Positions 14,685 to 22,499 of a stretch of DNA of 40,079 nt are shown one piece after another. A program made the translations under genes and the position numbers. Under the pieces are notes generated by a model that saw only the letters and a list, made by a program, of their open reading frames with translations, made no database searches and was not told where the DNA came from. The stretch's first letter is position 1. Each line of letters opens with the position of its first letter. Origin of the DNA: a virus; IMG/VR virus record IMGVR_UViG_3300032157_000029, positions 1 through 40,079 of that record; one strand, written 5' to 3'.

Positions 14685-16901
14685 CTATGCGGTTTTGTCT
14701 GCCCCGTTGGGCTTGGGTTTCATGCTGGCGATGTGCGCGGCGTTAGCCATGCGGGCCTGTTCAATTTGGGCTTGATGCGCCAGTTCCGCCGACTTGATGC
14801 GTTCCGCCGAAGCGATGCGCATTTGCTCGATCTGTAGCGCGCCCTGCTGTTTCACAGTCTCAATGGCGATAGCGTTTTGCCTATCGGCTTCTCGGGTTTG
14901 AAGATCGGCCTGCAACTCGGCTTCGTTCTTGGCGACTTCGCCCTGCGCTTTCAGTTCGGCGTCGTGCTGGGCGACCTGAGCGTCAACCTGCTTGGTCTGC
15001 ATTGTCGTCTGGGCGCGGGCCTGCTCAACCGCGATAGCGCCCTTCTGCTTTTCCTGCTCCAGCACAAGGGCCGGGTCGGGCTGCTGGGCCTGCTCGGCCA
15101 ACCGCTTCTTGCCTTCCTCGATCTCAGCCGGATCAATGTCCGGCCAGTAGAGTTCGGGCGAGCGCAGTCCCGACGCCTCCGCAAACTGCGTCAGCGTGTT
15201 GTGAATGTAGGGCAGCATATCGAGCGCCTTTTCGGGGAAGGCTGCTCCGATCCTGTCCGTGAATGCGATCTGCTGTTGCAGCACCTGTCCCAGCATCATC
15301 GCGTCCTTGTCGCGCGAGCCCGTCCCAAGCCCGGTGTTGACCGTGACGTGCATGTCCGGGTTCCAGTTCCGCGGATCGATCTGCACCGGCTTGCCTTTGA
15401 CGAGAATAACCTGCGGCCCTGCCTCATGCGCTGTCATCAGCCTGAGCAGCTTGCGGCCGACTTTCGACCAGCCCATTTCCGCCATGTTGCGGGCAGTCAA
15501 TTCCGGCTGCGATCGGCTGGCATCCGTGGCGTTCTGGTTGGCCGTCGCGCTCTGGTTCTGCAAAGCCTCAGGGTCGAGCGCCATGCTCTGCGCATTGACG
15601 CCGGTACGCCGTGCCGACACGTCATCCATGTAAGCTATGGCTTGCAGCGTCTTGTCGCCGATGTAGGGCACCGGCAACTCGCTGACCGTTGTGCCTTGGT
15701 CCCCAAACACTGTGCCGCCAAAGACAGGCGCATCGAGCAGTTCGGGGTTCTTCACCTTCCCAGCGACAAAGCGCATGGGGTTATTCGTCCAGTACGTATT
15801 GTTGAGAAGCTGGCGTTTCAGGACCGTCTTAACGTCCTGGACTTCAACCTCATCATCCGTGATCGAGCGCGACTCCCAGCGGTGGGGAATGGGTTCGCAC
15901 GGAATGTTATCGAACGGGTCTTCGTCCTCCCAGACTTCCCAGTCCAAAAGCTTGCCCTGATCGCCGCCGGCATAGCAGGCGCGGATCAGTTCGGCGACGC
16001 CATCACCATCGGCATCGATCATCACGAAGCATTCAAAGTAGTCGACAAGCTCGGTGGACTTATCCGTCGCATCGTTCGTCGTGAACAGCCTGCGGGCCTG
16101 TTCCTCGGCAGTGCTAAACCGGGCTGACTCGGGGATGGCCCAGACTTCGCCTTTGTCGTAGCCCATACCGATCAGGTCGGAGCGTGTTTTCTTCTGCCAG
16201 TGCGCCTTGAACGCTGCGTCCTCAAGGCACGTCGCATCGCCGTCGATCAGAAATTCCTCCGGCGGAATAACCGTTATCGTGATGCGGCCGTCAGCCTTCT
16301 TGCGGCGCAGCTTTACGTCATAGGCTTTCGTCTCAACCGGCTGGCCCATTTCGTCCATGCCGGGGACGGTGCGTTCGGTCTTCGCCAGCACCTCAGCGGC
16401 TTCATCGCCGGCCAGCATGGCGAGTTCGTCTTCGCTCAGTGCATCAAAGAACCGTGCGGGGCCATAGACCGGAGCGTCTTCCCAGAACGTCTTGACGATG
16501 GCGTCGCCATGCACCAGCGAGTCCCAGGTCGCGTCGTAAACGATCTGATAGCCCTTGTTAGACTTCCAGAAGATGTAGTTGAGGCCGTCGCTGGCTTCCT
16601 CGGCATAGTTCAGGTCTTCGGGATCGACCGGGTTGGCGAGGAACATGCGACCCGAGGCCGTCCATATCCGCATGAGCTGCGGCATGAGCCAGCCAATGGT
16701 GTCGGCAACGTCACGCGATACAACCTTGGAGCGGTTCTCTTCAGGGGGGACGTACTTGTCCATATTGCCGAAGAAATAGTCGAGCGCCTTGTCGCGTGAT
16801 GTGGCTCGGCCGCCCTGCTTGTCGTGATGCTTGGCGAGCGCGATCTGTTGCGAGAGGATCGCTTCAAGCTGGGATTCGGAGAGTTTGTCAGCCAATGTCA
16901 A
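14685..16901 (-). CDS. Portal protein
   Basis: A protein of about 738 residues. The start is most likely the TTG at 16901, which overlaps the terminase stop as TTGA; a TTG 9 bases further upstream and one 6 bases downstream are alternatives. The N-terminal helical region (DKALDYFFGNMD, then VVSRDVADTIGWLMPQLMRIW), the central mixed domain and the very long Gln-, Ala- and Glu-rich helical C-terminus (about 590-720) are typical of large P22-like portals, the twelve-fold ring through which DNA is packaged and released. The long tail likely forms the barrel inside the head. Confidence 0.85.
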   Translation of the reverse strand: MTLADKLSESQLEAILSQQIALAKHHDKQGGRATSRDKALDYFFGNMDKYVPPEENRSKVVSRDVADTIGWLMPQLMRIWTASGRMFLANPVDPEDLNYAEEASDGLNYIFWKSNKGYQIVYDATWDSLVHGDAIVKTFWEDAPVYGPARFFDALSEDELAMLAGDEAAEVLAKTERTVPGMDEMGQPVETKAYDVKLRRKKADGRITITVIPPEEFLIDGDATCLEDAAFKAHWQKKTRSDLIGMGYDKGEVWAIPESARFSTAEEQARRLFTTNDATDKSTELVDYFECFVMIDADGDGVAELIRACYAGGDQGKLLDWEVWEDEDPFDNIPCEPIPHRWESRSITDDEVEVQDVKTVLKRQLLNNTYWTNNPMRFVAGKVKNPELLDAPVFGGTVFGDQGTTVSELPVPYIGDKTLQAIAYMDDVSARRTGVNAQSMALDPEALQNQSATANQNATDASRSQPELTARNMAEMGWSKVGRKLLRLMTAHEAGPQVILVKGKPVQIDPRNWNPDMHVTVNTGLGTGSRDKDAMMLGQVLQQQIAFTDRIGAAFPEKALDMLPYIHNTLTQFAEASGLRSPELYWPDIDPAEIEEGKKRLAEQAQQPDPALVLEQEKQKGAIAVEQARAQTTMQTKQVDAQVAQHDAELKAQGEVAKNEAELQADLQTREADRQNAIAIETVKQQGALQIEQMRIASAERIKSAELAHQAQIEQARMANAAHIASMKPKPNGADKTA

Positions 16902-18175
16902 ACCACCCAATCCAGTTTGCGCTTCGGTGCCGGCGGCTGCTTGCGTTCATCCTCAGCCCCCATAACCCCACACCGGAATGCGTCTGCGCCGTGCGAGGCC
17001 CAGTCGTGCAATGGCCGGGGCCGCAAGGTCTGGTTCTTGTCGTCAAACTCGCTGCGATACATGCGCAGGCACTCAATGCCTCGGGCGCACTTGTCCTCAT
17101 CGAACCACATGCGGTTGAACCGGACGCGCGCCGCGTCGATGCCGTCCATTGGCTCATGCCTCGGAACGATCTGGACGTTGAACTGCCGTTCTTCGAGAAA
17201 CTGTTTCCGCGACTTGCCGGTTTGCAGCTCGCGTGCCTCGCCGTCATGCGGCAGGTAATGTTGATGCACCTTGTAGGGCAGCGCCTTGATCCAATCGACG
17301 TAGTGGTCGAGGGCGAAGCCGCTGTTCTCGTAGTAGTTGATCCAGTGCCATTCGCGCCCGATGATCTGGCCTATCCAGATCGCCATGCTGTCGCCAATGC
17401 CCAAGTCCCATGATGCGAACACGTCCGACGCGCGCTCATGTGGAACCCGGCCGATGCGCTTGTCTTCCTGCGCCTGCGAGATTTCGCGGCCGTAGTAAGC
17501 ACCGACAATGGCCGCCTCGAAGCTGCACTCGTATTCCTGCGCATACTGCTCGGCAGTGAGCATGCGCTTGGCGCTGTCGAGTTCTTCATCGTCCAATATG
17601 CCGGTGACGCTCGCCTTGAGCGCCATGTGCAACCAGTCGGGGTCAAGTGCGCCCGATTCCGTCCGGCCCAGCGAATAAAACCAATTCCGCCCGCTTGGCG
17701 TCCCGATGAACGTTGCCCAGCCCTTGAAGTCCGATAGCGTGGGGCGCAGCACTTCCGGCCATGCCCTCGGGTCCATTTGGGCAGGCTCGTCTATGTCCAT
17801 GCCGTCGAAGTAGAGGCCGCGAAGCCGATCGTATGCGTCAGCCCCGTAGAGCCTGATCCGCGCCTTGTTGTGGGGCATCTCGATCCACAACTCGCCGTCG
17901 CTGCCGTGAATGCCGGGGATCGCCGCCGTGTAGTGCTTGAGGTAGCCCCAGGCTACGTCCTTGGCCTGCCCATAGGTTGGGGCGATGTAGGCGTAACGCG
18001 GCGGCGGGTCGATGCGCGTGTTCTCAGCCGCCTTGGCTATGGTGTCGTTCAGCGTCCCCACCGTTTTGCCGAACCGGCGGTGCGCTACTACCTTGGCGAA
18101 GCGTTGCGTCCTTTGGTGGAAGGGGACGAATAGCTTCCGAGGCGCGTAGGGGATCAGGACTGGGGTGGCAGCCAA
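16898..18175 (-). CDS. Terminase large subunit
   Basis: The ATP-driven DNA packaging motor and nuclease. Read from TTG 18175 it has 425 residues. It shows the Walker A motif HRRFGKT (about 32-38), a Walker B region ending in MDIDE (about 126-130), the coupling Gly-Thr-Pro-Ser element near 155 and an RNase H-like nuclease domain beginning at ASWDLGIGD with a distal acidic residue in DWASHGADAFR. An ATG at 18289 would add 38 residues that are only an out-of-frame copy of the small terminase gene, so I reject it. The portal gene is coupled to its stop. Confidence 0.9.
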   Translation of the reverse strand: MAATPVLIPYAPRKLFVPFHQRTQRFAKVVAHRRFGKTVGTLNDTIAKAAENTRIDPPPRYAYIAPTYGQAKDVAWGYLKHYTAAIPGIHGSDGELWIEMPHNKARIRLYGADAYDRLRGLYFDGMDIDEPAQMDPRAWPEVLRPTLSDFKGWATFIGTPSGRNWFYSLGRTESGALDPDWLHMALKASVTGILDDEELDSAKRMLTAEQYAQEYECSFEAAIVGAYYGREISQAQEDKRIGRVPHERASDVFASWDLGIGDSMAIWIGQIIGREWHWINYYENSGFALDHYVDWIKALPYKVHQHYLPHDGEARELQTGKSRKQFLEERQFNVQIVPRHEPMDGIDAARVRFNRMWFDEDKCARGIECLRMYRSEFDDKNQTLRPRPLHDWASHGADAFRCGVMGAEDERKQPPAPKRKLDWVV

Positions 18176-18423
18176 GCGAACGCCAGTGTGATCGGCCCGC
18201 CGCCCTCGCCCGATACCTGCACCGGGATCAGCTTGGGATAGATCGTCGCCCAGAACGCGCGTTCGTTCAGCGGGTCTTCCTTGGCCCATTCAACGAGGCG
18301 CTGGTGTCCGCCTAATGATTCAGCGGCTTGGGCGATAACCTCTTTAGCTGCGGCCGTGACTTTGTTGGGCGAGCCTTTGGGCCGGCCGGGGCCGGGTTTG
18401 CCCCCCGTTATTTTATTTGGCAT
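18154..18423 (-). CDS. Terminase small subunit-like protein
   Basis: An 89-residue protein with a basic N-terminus (GRPKGSPNKVTAAAKEV), a motif common at the start of small terminases and other DNA-recognition proteins, followed by a helical segment (RLVEWAKEDPLNERAFWATI) and a short beta C-terminus. Overlap with the large subunit and order of genes support the assignment. It would recognise phage DNA for packaging. It is short for this family. Confidence 0.75.
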   Translation of the reverse strand: MPNKITGGKPGPGRPKGSPNKVTAAAKEVIAQAAESLGGHQRLVEWAKEDPLNERAFWATIYPKLIPVQVSGEGGGPITLAFAWLPPQS

Positions 18424-18475
18424 TCATCACCTCTGCGACTGCCATTAGCTTGGTCGCGTTTGATGGGGATTGGGG

Positions 18476-18682
18476 TTAGTTGCGCGTCTCATCCTGCGCC
18501 ACTGCGGATGCGCTAAGCGTACCGAGGGCTTTTGCTGCGAGGTCGGGCCGTGCCTTGCAGTAGGCTATGCGGTCCTTAATGGACATGCGGAGGAACTGTG
18601 CGCCTAGCTTGGCGACACGGGGTGAGGTTTGCTTGCGGGGCTTGGTCTTGAGCAAGCCGACGTAACCAAGCTTGGTGTTCAT
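18476..18682 (-). CDS. Small basic protein upstream of the terminase genes
   Basis: A 68-residue basic protein. I chose ATG 18682 because a GGAGCG ribosome site lies 7 bases upstream; a TTG at 18784 coupled to the stop of the previous gene would add 34 unconvincing residues. The helical part contains FLRMSIKDRIAYCKARPDLAA. Function unknown. It is the first gene after a hairpin with a T-rich run, so it may mark the start of the late operon. Confidence 0.55.
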   Translation of the reverse strand: MNTKLGYVGLLKTKPRKQTSPRVAKLGAQFLRMSIKDRIAYCKARPDLAAKALGTLSASAVAQDETRN

Positions 18683-18690
18683 CGGGCGCT

Positions 18691-18730
18691 CCAAAACAAA
18701 TTGCCCGCCTCGGAATGAACCGGGACGGGC
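18691..18730 (-). terminator. Probable intrinsic terminator or attenuator on the leftward strand
   Basis: On the leftward strand an 11-base arm (18720-18730) pairs with 18703-18713 with one mismatch and one wobble pair, with a 6-base loop, followed by AATTTGTTTT. This fits a rho-independent terminator separating the early-left operon from the terminase and virion genes. An antitermination or processive late transcription mechanism would then be needed. Confidence 0.45.
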
Positions 18731-18780
18731 TGGGGCTGCGTGAAGCAGCATGCGCCTTATGGGGCTGTTCTTACGCCACG

Positions 18781-18966
18781 TCAAGAGTCCCCGTCTGGCT
18801 CGCCATCCTCGTCGATACTAAGAACCTTCTCCACCGGAATGCCGCAGACCGCGCAGACGAAAAGCCCTATGCCTCCGATGACCGAACTGAACAGCAGGGA
18901 TACGCCGAGCGCCAGAACGTCGAGCGGGTCCGGCAGCGGATAACGGGGTTCCGGGATTTTACTCAT
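18781..18966 (-). CDS. Small single-pass membrane protein
   Basis: A 61-residue protein. Residues about 15-43 are hydrophobic (VLALGVSLLFSSVIGGIGLF and on) and the C-terminus is acidic (SIDEDGEPDGDS). Its start overlaps the stop of the 184-aa gene as ATGA. It could be a membrane regulator or a remnant lysis-type peptide. No family recognised. Confidence 0.6.
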   Translation of the reverse strand: MSKIPEPRYPLPDPLDVLALGVSLLFSSVIGGIGLFVCAVCGIPVEKVLSIDEDGEPDGDS

Positions 18967-19517
18967 GCCGCACTCGCTCCCTTGGTCTGCAACTGCAAAA
19001 ACTCAGCCGCCATATCAGCAATGCGCCGGACTTCCACCATTGCACGTGAAACAGCTTTGTCGTTCGGCTTGCTGAGCCTGTACCAGTGCTTGGCGAAGGG
19101 CGTCGGGCCCCATTCCCCGATGACGACAAACTCCAGCTTGGACGTGTTGATGCGGCCCAGATGCGTGGTCAGCCTGAGATAGTCGCGCCGGGCCTGCTCC
19201 CCGCTGATGATGTTGCCCTCGGGGTTGAGATAGCCGCCGTCCACGGGCTCACGGCTTGGATCTACAGCTCTGGCACCGCCAACCTGGGATTGCTCGTGCA
19301 GGTGGCGGAAACGGGCGCAGGCGCGTTGCTGTGCCTCCGTGCCACGGAACCGGGCAAACCCGCCAATGAGCGTTGTCATGTTGACTTGGGCCGCGATCTT
19401 GCCGGCGTAGCTCGGCCCCTTAGCCGAAAGCTCGGCCTTGAACTGAGCGAACTCGGTGAGCGGATTATCCATGTACTGAGTGACAATGATGTCGTGCTTG
19501 CGTGCGTCCATCTTCAT
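18963..19517 (-). CDS. Protein of unknown function, possibly DNA-binding
   Basis: A 184-residue protein read from ATG 19517, whose overlap with the HNH gene stop is ATGA. The layout is helical: a Thr- and Gln-rich helix near 50-80 (QQRACARFRHLHEQSQVGG), a linker, and a C-terminal helical region that ends near a Trp-Tyr-Arg-Leu element. The order of helices recalls the alphaproteobacterial DUF6456 proteins, but the match is too weak to assign. It is encoded near the end of the early-left operon, a frequent place for late regulators. Confidence 0.55.
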   Translation of the reverse strand: MKMDARKHDIIVTQYMDNPLTEFAQFKAELSAKGPSYAGKIAAQVNMTTLIGGFARFRGTEAQQRACARFRHLHEQSQVGGARAVDPSREPVDGGYLNPEGNIISGEQARRDYLRLTTHLGRINTSKLEFVVIGEWGPTPFAKHWYRLSKPNDKAVSRAMVEVRRIADMAAEFLQLQTKGASAA

Positions 19518-20167
19518 GCCACCCGCTTCCATGTTCGGTTCTTTTGGGCGTGCCAGATGGTGGCGGGGGCGACGCCGAAACGGTCAGCCAAAGCTTGCGT
19601 CACCCCCGGGCCCGGCTCAGTGGAGCGAATGATACGAACGGCGGCCTCGTCCAATTTGGCCCAGAAGTGTTCGGCACCGTGCTTCACACGCGAACGCCGC
19701 ACCATGTCATCCATATTTTCTTGATGCGTTGCCCACCGCAGATGATGCGGATTGACGCAGCCCGGATTGTCGCATGAGTGCGCGACATCTGGTTTCTCTG
19801 CGGGCTTCTCCCCGTGCGCTAGAGCGCACATCATCACGTGGCCTAGCTTGCCGCCGCCGGCGGACGCATAACCCTGATCGGAGTGCCCAAACGGCCACGC
19901 CAAACAAGCATCTTTGTCCGGCCACTCCGCGTGAGCCGCTAGCCATGCATTGATTTCGCCTCGCCCGGCGATCTTCGTCCCTCTGGGGTCTCCGGTCGCA
20001 CGAAGCCGCTGGTAGTGCTTGGAACAATATCCACGGTCCCGCGCCGGGCGGTCGCATTCTTCGACGGCACAGGTCTTCCCGCGCTGAGCGCCCCAAGCCA
20101 AACGGTCAGTGGTCAACGGCCGCCCGTCGATGCGTCGCTCGATTATCATGTCGTTGCCCCTAGTCAT
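19514..20167 (-). CDS. HNH endonuclease with zinc finger and C-terminal HTH
   Basis: A 217-residue protein; ATG 20149 is another possible start. Residues about 33-52 form a Cys-x4-Cys...Cys-x2-His zinc element. The HNH core is VAHSCDNPGCVNPHHLRW (about 127-145) followed by Asn-Met-Asp-Asp. The C-terminal 30 residues (TQALADRFGVAPATIWHAQ) form a helix-turn-helix, as in NUMOD-type DNA-contacting tails. This architecture is typical of free-standing homing endonucleases of phages. It could promote its own spread or cut host or rival DNA. Confidence 0.8.
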   Translation of the reverse strand: MTRGNDMIIERRIDGRPLTTDRLAWGAQRGKTCAVEECDRPARDRGYCSKHYQRLRATGDPRGTKIAGRGEINAWLAAHAEWPDKDACLAWPFGHSDQGYASAGGGKLGHVMMCALAHGEKPAEKPDVAHSCDNPGCVNPHHLRWATHQENMDDMVRRSRVKHGAEHFWAKLDEAAVRIIRSTEPGPGVTQALADRFGVAPATIWHAQKNRTWKRVA

Positions 20168-20197
20168 TCCGCCGCCTTGCCCCGTTTGGTTAGTGAG

Positions 20198-20509
20198 TTA
20201 GCTGCCTTTGGTTTCTTGCTCGAACTCGTCAGACGACAACCAGACGATCGGGACGGCCCGCCACTCAATGCCGCCGTCCTCGATGCACACCCAAGCTTCC
20301 TGCAGCACGGCGGCCACGGCCAGAAACGCCGCGATCACGTAGCCCGCCCTGTCTTGCGTCGCGCCGACGAAATAGGCGGCGACAGCCCCAGCAAAGAGCA
20401 GGCCGGTCAAGAAAGCGACGCCAGCGATTTCGTTGATCTCGGCCATCTGGGCATAATAGAAACGCACAATGCGAACCGGCGCTTCGTTGATGACTGGTTC
20501 GTCGCTCAC
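20198..20509 (-). CDS. Two-pass membrane protein, unknown function
   Basis: A 103-residue protein starting at GTG 20509, which overlaps the upstream stop as GTGA. Two hydrophobic segments are visible, about 28-51 and 56-75, with a short linker. The C-terminus is acidic and soluble. It might be a membrane exclusion protein. It lies far from the lysis cassette, and a holin is found there, so a holin role here is less likely. Confidence 0.55.
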   Translation of the reverse strand: MSDEPVINEAPVRIVRFYYAQMAEINEIAGVAFLTGLLFAGAVAAYFVGATQDRAGYVIAAFLAVAAVLQEAWVCIEDGGIEWRAVPIVWLSSDEFEQETKGS

Positions 20510-20685
20510 TTCGCATCCCTTTCCATCAATTTTGCCTTCCGCAGCCGTGCCGCAAACCCATGCAGTCCGCTGCGCTCTGCAAACTCGTTCACGCGGGCAT
20601 ACCTCACCCTTTTCTGCCTCCACGGTATCGGCCTGAGCCTTTCGTGGAGCCTCTTGGCTAAGAGGACCGTATTGCTACGGCGCAT
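20506..20685 (-). CDS. Small basic protein, unknown function
   Basis: A 59-residue, Arg- and Lys-rich protein. ATG 20685 was chosen because AAGGA lies about 8 bases upstream; the longer frame from 20913 crosses a structured non-coding stretch. Many basic residues (RRSNTVLLAKRLHERLRP) suggest nucleic acid binding. It is the first gene after a 350-bp region without genes. Confidence 0.5.
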   Translation of the reverse strand: MRRSNTVLLAKRLHERLRPIPWRQKRVRYARVNEFAERSGLHGFAARLRKAKLMERDAK

Positions 20686-21004
20686 ACTCAGTTCCTTTTC
20701 CACCTTCCGGTGCCCCAAGCTGCAAACTTGGGTTGCTCGACGCCATTTCTTGCGGCTGGCGCCACCTTCGGCCCGTACACTGGCAGCCACGCCAGCTAGA
20801 AGGGTCGAAAGCCTCGGACCGCTCCGGGGGTTGCCCGGCACGTGGAGGCCCAGGGTCCTATGGGTCACGGTGCCCTGGAATTTTGGTTCCGGTCGCTTTT
20901 TGAGGCCCGGCACTCGGACTGAACGTCATTCGCTTGCGCTCCACGTTGCGGTATCATACTACCACTAGTGCGTCGGGTGACTTTCTGAGAGACCGACGTA
21001 TTTG
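20686..21004 (-). promoter_or_regulatory. Structured region without genes, possible leftward promoter
   Basis: About 320 bases with no convincing frame. It holds a 6-bp hairpin CCCAAG/CTTGGG (20714-20732), a second CCAGGG/CCCTGG pair further up, and on the leftward strand a TATGAT -10-like box at 20953-20958 with no good -35 box. It might hold the promoter for the 59-aa gene and those after it, or a small RNA. Confidence 0.3.
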
Positions 21005-21034
21005 GGGCTTCGCGTCTTTGCCGGACGCGGGCCC
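21005..21034 (-). terminator. Hairpin directly after the 56-aa gene
   Basis: A stem with CGCGTC/GACGCG (21011-21016 with 21024-21029) extended by GGGC/GCCC (21005-21008 with 21031-21034). It begins at the base next to the TAA stop of the leftward gene. No T run follows on the leftward strand (AAATACG), so termination strength is doubtful; a weak T-rich stretch follows on the other strand. Confidence 0.4.
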
Positions 21035-21205
21035 TTATTCTTTGGTGGCCTCCATCTTTTGGAGGGTCTGAATGATCTCGGTCACCGTGAAGTTCTTTGG
21101 CTTCAACCCAAAACAGGCGCGCAGCGCATCCATGCCGAGTAGAACGACGAACTGTTTGTGATCAGCGGGGCGCTGCTCAATGAGTTTGGCGACGTAGGGG
21201 CTCAT
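21035..21205 (-). CDS. Small protein, unknown function
   Basis: A 56-residue protein from ATG 21205, which overlaps the upstream stop as ATGA. The longer frame from 21259 is disfavoured. It has a helical N-terminus (SPYVAKLIEQRPADHKQF), a hydrophobic middle and a Lys-rich C-terminal helix (VTEIIQTLQKMEATKE). No motif is recognised. Confidence 0.5.
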   Translation of the reverse strand: MSPYVAKLIEQRPADHKQFVVLLGMDALRACFGLKPKNFTVTEIIQTLQKMEATKE

Positions 21206-21429
21206 GACCGCAACCATCCGCTTAGGTTCGTGCATTCGAGCTGATTGTCGGCGATCCACTGGAGGCAGTCTTTCTTGCTGCCGAAGTGGAGGCCGTAGCC
21301 AGCCAGGTCGTCGGTTCGAACTTCGTGGGTCATGCCTTTGATCGCGCTATAACCGTAGTTGAGCAGGAGGACGCGCTTACGGCCCGTGGCGCGAAGCATC
21401 GTGCGAATGCCGTCTTCAACTTCGCTCAA
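21202..21429 (-). CDS. Small protein, unknown function
   Basis: A 75-residue protein starting with TTG at 21429, which overlaps the stop of the zinc-ribbon gene as TTGA. It has a beta-rich middle (RVLLLNYGYSAI) and a C-terminal segment with Lys-Lys-Asp-Cys-Leu-Gln-Trp-Ile. No family recognised. The coupling at both ends supports that it is expressed. Confidence 0.5.
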   Translation of the reverse strand: MSEVEDGIRTMLRATGRKRVLLLNYGYSAIKGMTHEVRTDDLAGYGLHFGSKKDCLQWIADNQLECTNLSGWLRS

Positions 21430-21791
21430 AACGGCAACTCCTCATCGAGGAGCGCGGGCGGAATAGGAGGCTGATAGACAGGGCGCGGTTTGAAACCGAC
21501 GCCTCCGCAAACGGGGCAGTCGATCTCCTCGGGATCTTGAGTTTCGAACTGGCCGGTGTGGTAGCCCGGTGCGCCCAAGGTTTCGTAGTAGCGAGCATCT
21601 GGATTGCTGACGAACCCATCGCCCTGGCACAGGTCGCACACAAGGTCGCTCAGCCGATCTAGCGCGTCTCGCATGTCTTTCAACAACACCATGCCGACCG
21701 TAACGCCACTGTCTCCGGCAAGGTCGTCTGGGTCGAAACCCGGGCTGTCGTAGGTTCTGACAAGATGGTTGATGCTGGCCAGTAGGGTCAT
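21426..21791 (-). CDS. Zinc-ribbon protein with paired CxxC motifs
   Basis: A 121-residue protein. Two Cys-x-x-Cys-x-Gly-x-Gly-type knuckles are visible: CDLCQGDGF near 52 and CPVCGGVGF near 92. They resemble a half of the DnaJ central zinc domain, so the protein can bind one zinc ion. The N-terminal 45 residues are helical. Its function is unknown; protein-protein contact is more likely than DNA cleavage, as no catalytic residues are seen. Confidence 0.6.
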   Translation of the reverse strand: MTLLASINHLVRTYDSPGFDPDDLAGDSGVTVGMVLLKDMRDALDRLSDLVCDLCQGDGFVSNPDARYYETLGAPGYHTGQFETQDPEEIDCPVCGGVGFKPRPVYQPPIPPALLDEELPF

Positions 21792-22138
21792 ACGATGCCT
21801 ACCTTCGACAGTGCGGCTTTTACCCTTTTGAAGGTGTCGGCCCAGATTTGACCGTCATTGAGTTCGGCTTCTTCGGCCACATGCGCCAACACCTCGACCA
21901 ATTCCATGTGGCAGTTCACGGCGGTAACGATCAGCTCTGCATTTGCTCTCATTTCCGACTGGGTGACGAACGGCCGCCCCGGCTCGCGGTCAGCCTCGGC
22001 ATCCCAGTTCATGGTTGCCACGTGGCGCCAGTTGTAAACCTCGTCGGCATCGTCCACGATGAACAGTCCGATGTCGGGGCCCATTGGGTCTTCAATGACC
22101 CAAGGCAGGGCGGTAGGCAGGGCAATGGGCTTGCTCAT
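21788..22138 (-). CDS. Early-left protein, unknown function
   Basis: A 116-residue acidic protein. The N-terminal half is beta-rich with several Trp; the C-terminal half is a helix (MRANAELIVTAVNCHMELVEVLAHVAEEAEL) like the Ala-Asn-Ala-x-x-Ile-Val helix of several small phage proteins of the early region. Coupled to both neighbours (ATGA). Role unknown. Confidence 0.6.
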   Translation of the reverse strand: MSKPIALPTALPWVIEDPMGPDIGLFIVDDADEVYNWRHVATMNWDAEADREPGRPFVTQSEMRANAELIVTAVNCHMELVEVLAHVAEEAELNDGQIWADTFKRVKAALSKVGIV

Positions 22139-22407
22139 GCCGCACCTACCTTGGCGCTCTTAACGACCGCCAACGCGGCGATGATCGCTGCAAGCCCCTC
22201 GCCTTTGGCGACAGGCTGGAGCCCGCGACCGTCCAGCGAATCAACGTGCCCATCGATCTGCGCCGCGCTCGTGCCACGAACGCGGCGCTTGGCCTGCGCC
22301 TCAGTGGCGTACCGACCGACGATCTTGCTTCCGACCAGAACCGCGAAAGGACGGGCTGCATCGTTGATGGCTACCGGGGTCTTCCGAGTGTCGAGAATCT
22401 TGATCAT
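22135..22407 (-). CDS. Early-left small protein following the RHH-controlled promoter
   Basis: A 90-residue protein from ATG 22407 with a GGAGCGG site 7 bases upstream. The longer frame up to 22983 is only the complement of the rightward gene. The middle has VLVGSKIVGRYATEAQAKRRV, an insert-strand-helix shape that may bind nucleic acid. It is the first gene downstream of the leftward promoter candidate at 22444-22472. Confidence 0.6.
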   Translation of the reverse strand: MIKILDTRKTPVAINDAARPFAVLVGSKIVGRYATEAQAKRRVRGTSAAQIDGHVDSLDGRGLQPVAKGEGLAAIIAALAVVKSAKVGAA

Positions 22408-22420
22408 TTGGCCGCTCCAC

Positions 22421-22449
22421 TTGCGTTTCAATCTGATATCAACTAAATA
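22421..22449 (+). promoter_or_regulatory. Candidate rightward promoter for the GIY-YIG/RHH gene
   Basis: TTGCGT (22421-22426), 17 bases, TAAATA (22444-22449). Both boxes are imperfect. The -10 box is the complement of the -10 box of the leftward candidate, so the two promoters would face each other and share these bases. A TGATATCA palindrome lies in the spacer. Confidence 0.35.
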
Positions 22450-22499
22450 GGAGATATCGTTTTGGCGGTCAATAGGGCGAGCAAGAAAAATGATATCAT
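22434..22499. promoter_or_regulatory. Cluster of three GATATC palindromes, probable operator
   Basis: GATATC occurs at 22435-22440 (within TGATATCA), 22453-22458 and 22492-22497 (within the 10-bp palindrome ATGATATCAT that includes the start codon of the rightward gene). The first two are 18 bp apart. Ribbon-helix-helix proteins commonly bind short palindromes in series near their own promoter, and the gene starting here encodes such a domain, so autoregulation is likely. Confidence 0.55.
22444..22472 (-). promoter_or_regulatory. Leftward sigma70-type promoter
   Basis: On the leftward strand TTGACC (22467-22472), a 17-base spacer and TATTTA (22444-22449). One GATATC sits in the spacer and another just past the -10 box, near the expected transcript start, so a bound repressor would block it. 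It would drive the 90-aa gene and the genes down to about 21,035. Confidence 0.5.

Noticed and set aside
18176-18289. N-terminal extension of the large terminase from ATG 18289
   Set aside because: These 38 residues overlap the small terminase gene out of frame and do not look like terminase; the homologous part begins near 18175.
20198-20509. Two-pass membrane protein as holin
   Set aside because: A better holin lies next to the amidase and spanins; this gene is in the early-left operon.
20015-20968. 317-aa rightward frame
   Set aside because: It is a shadow of the HNH, membrane and basic protein genes and of the structured gap; its composition is not protein-like.
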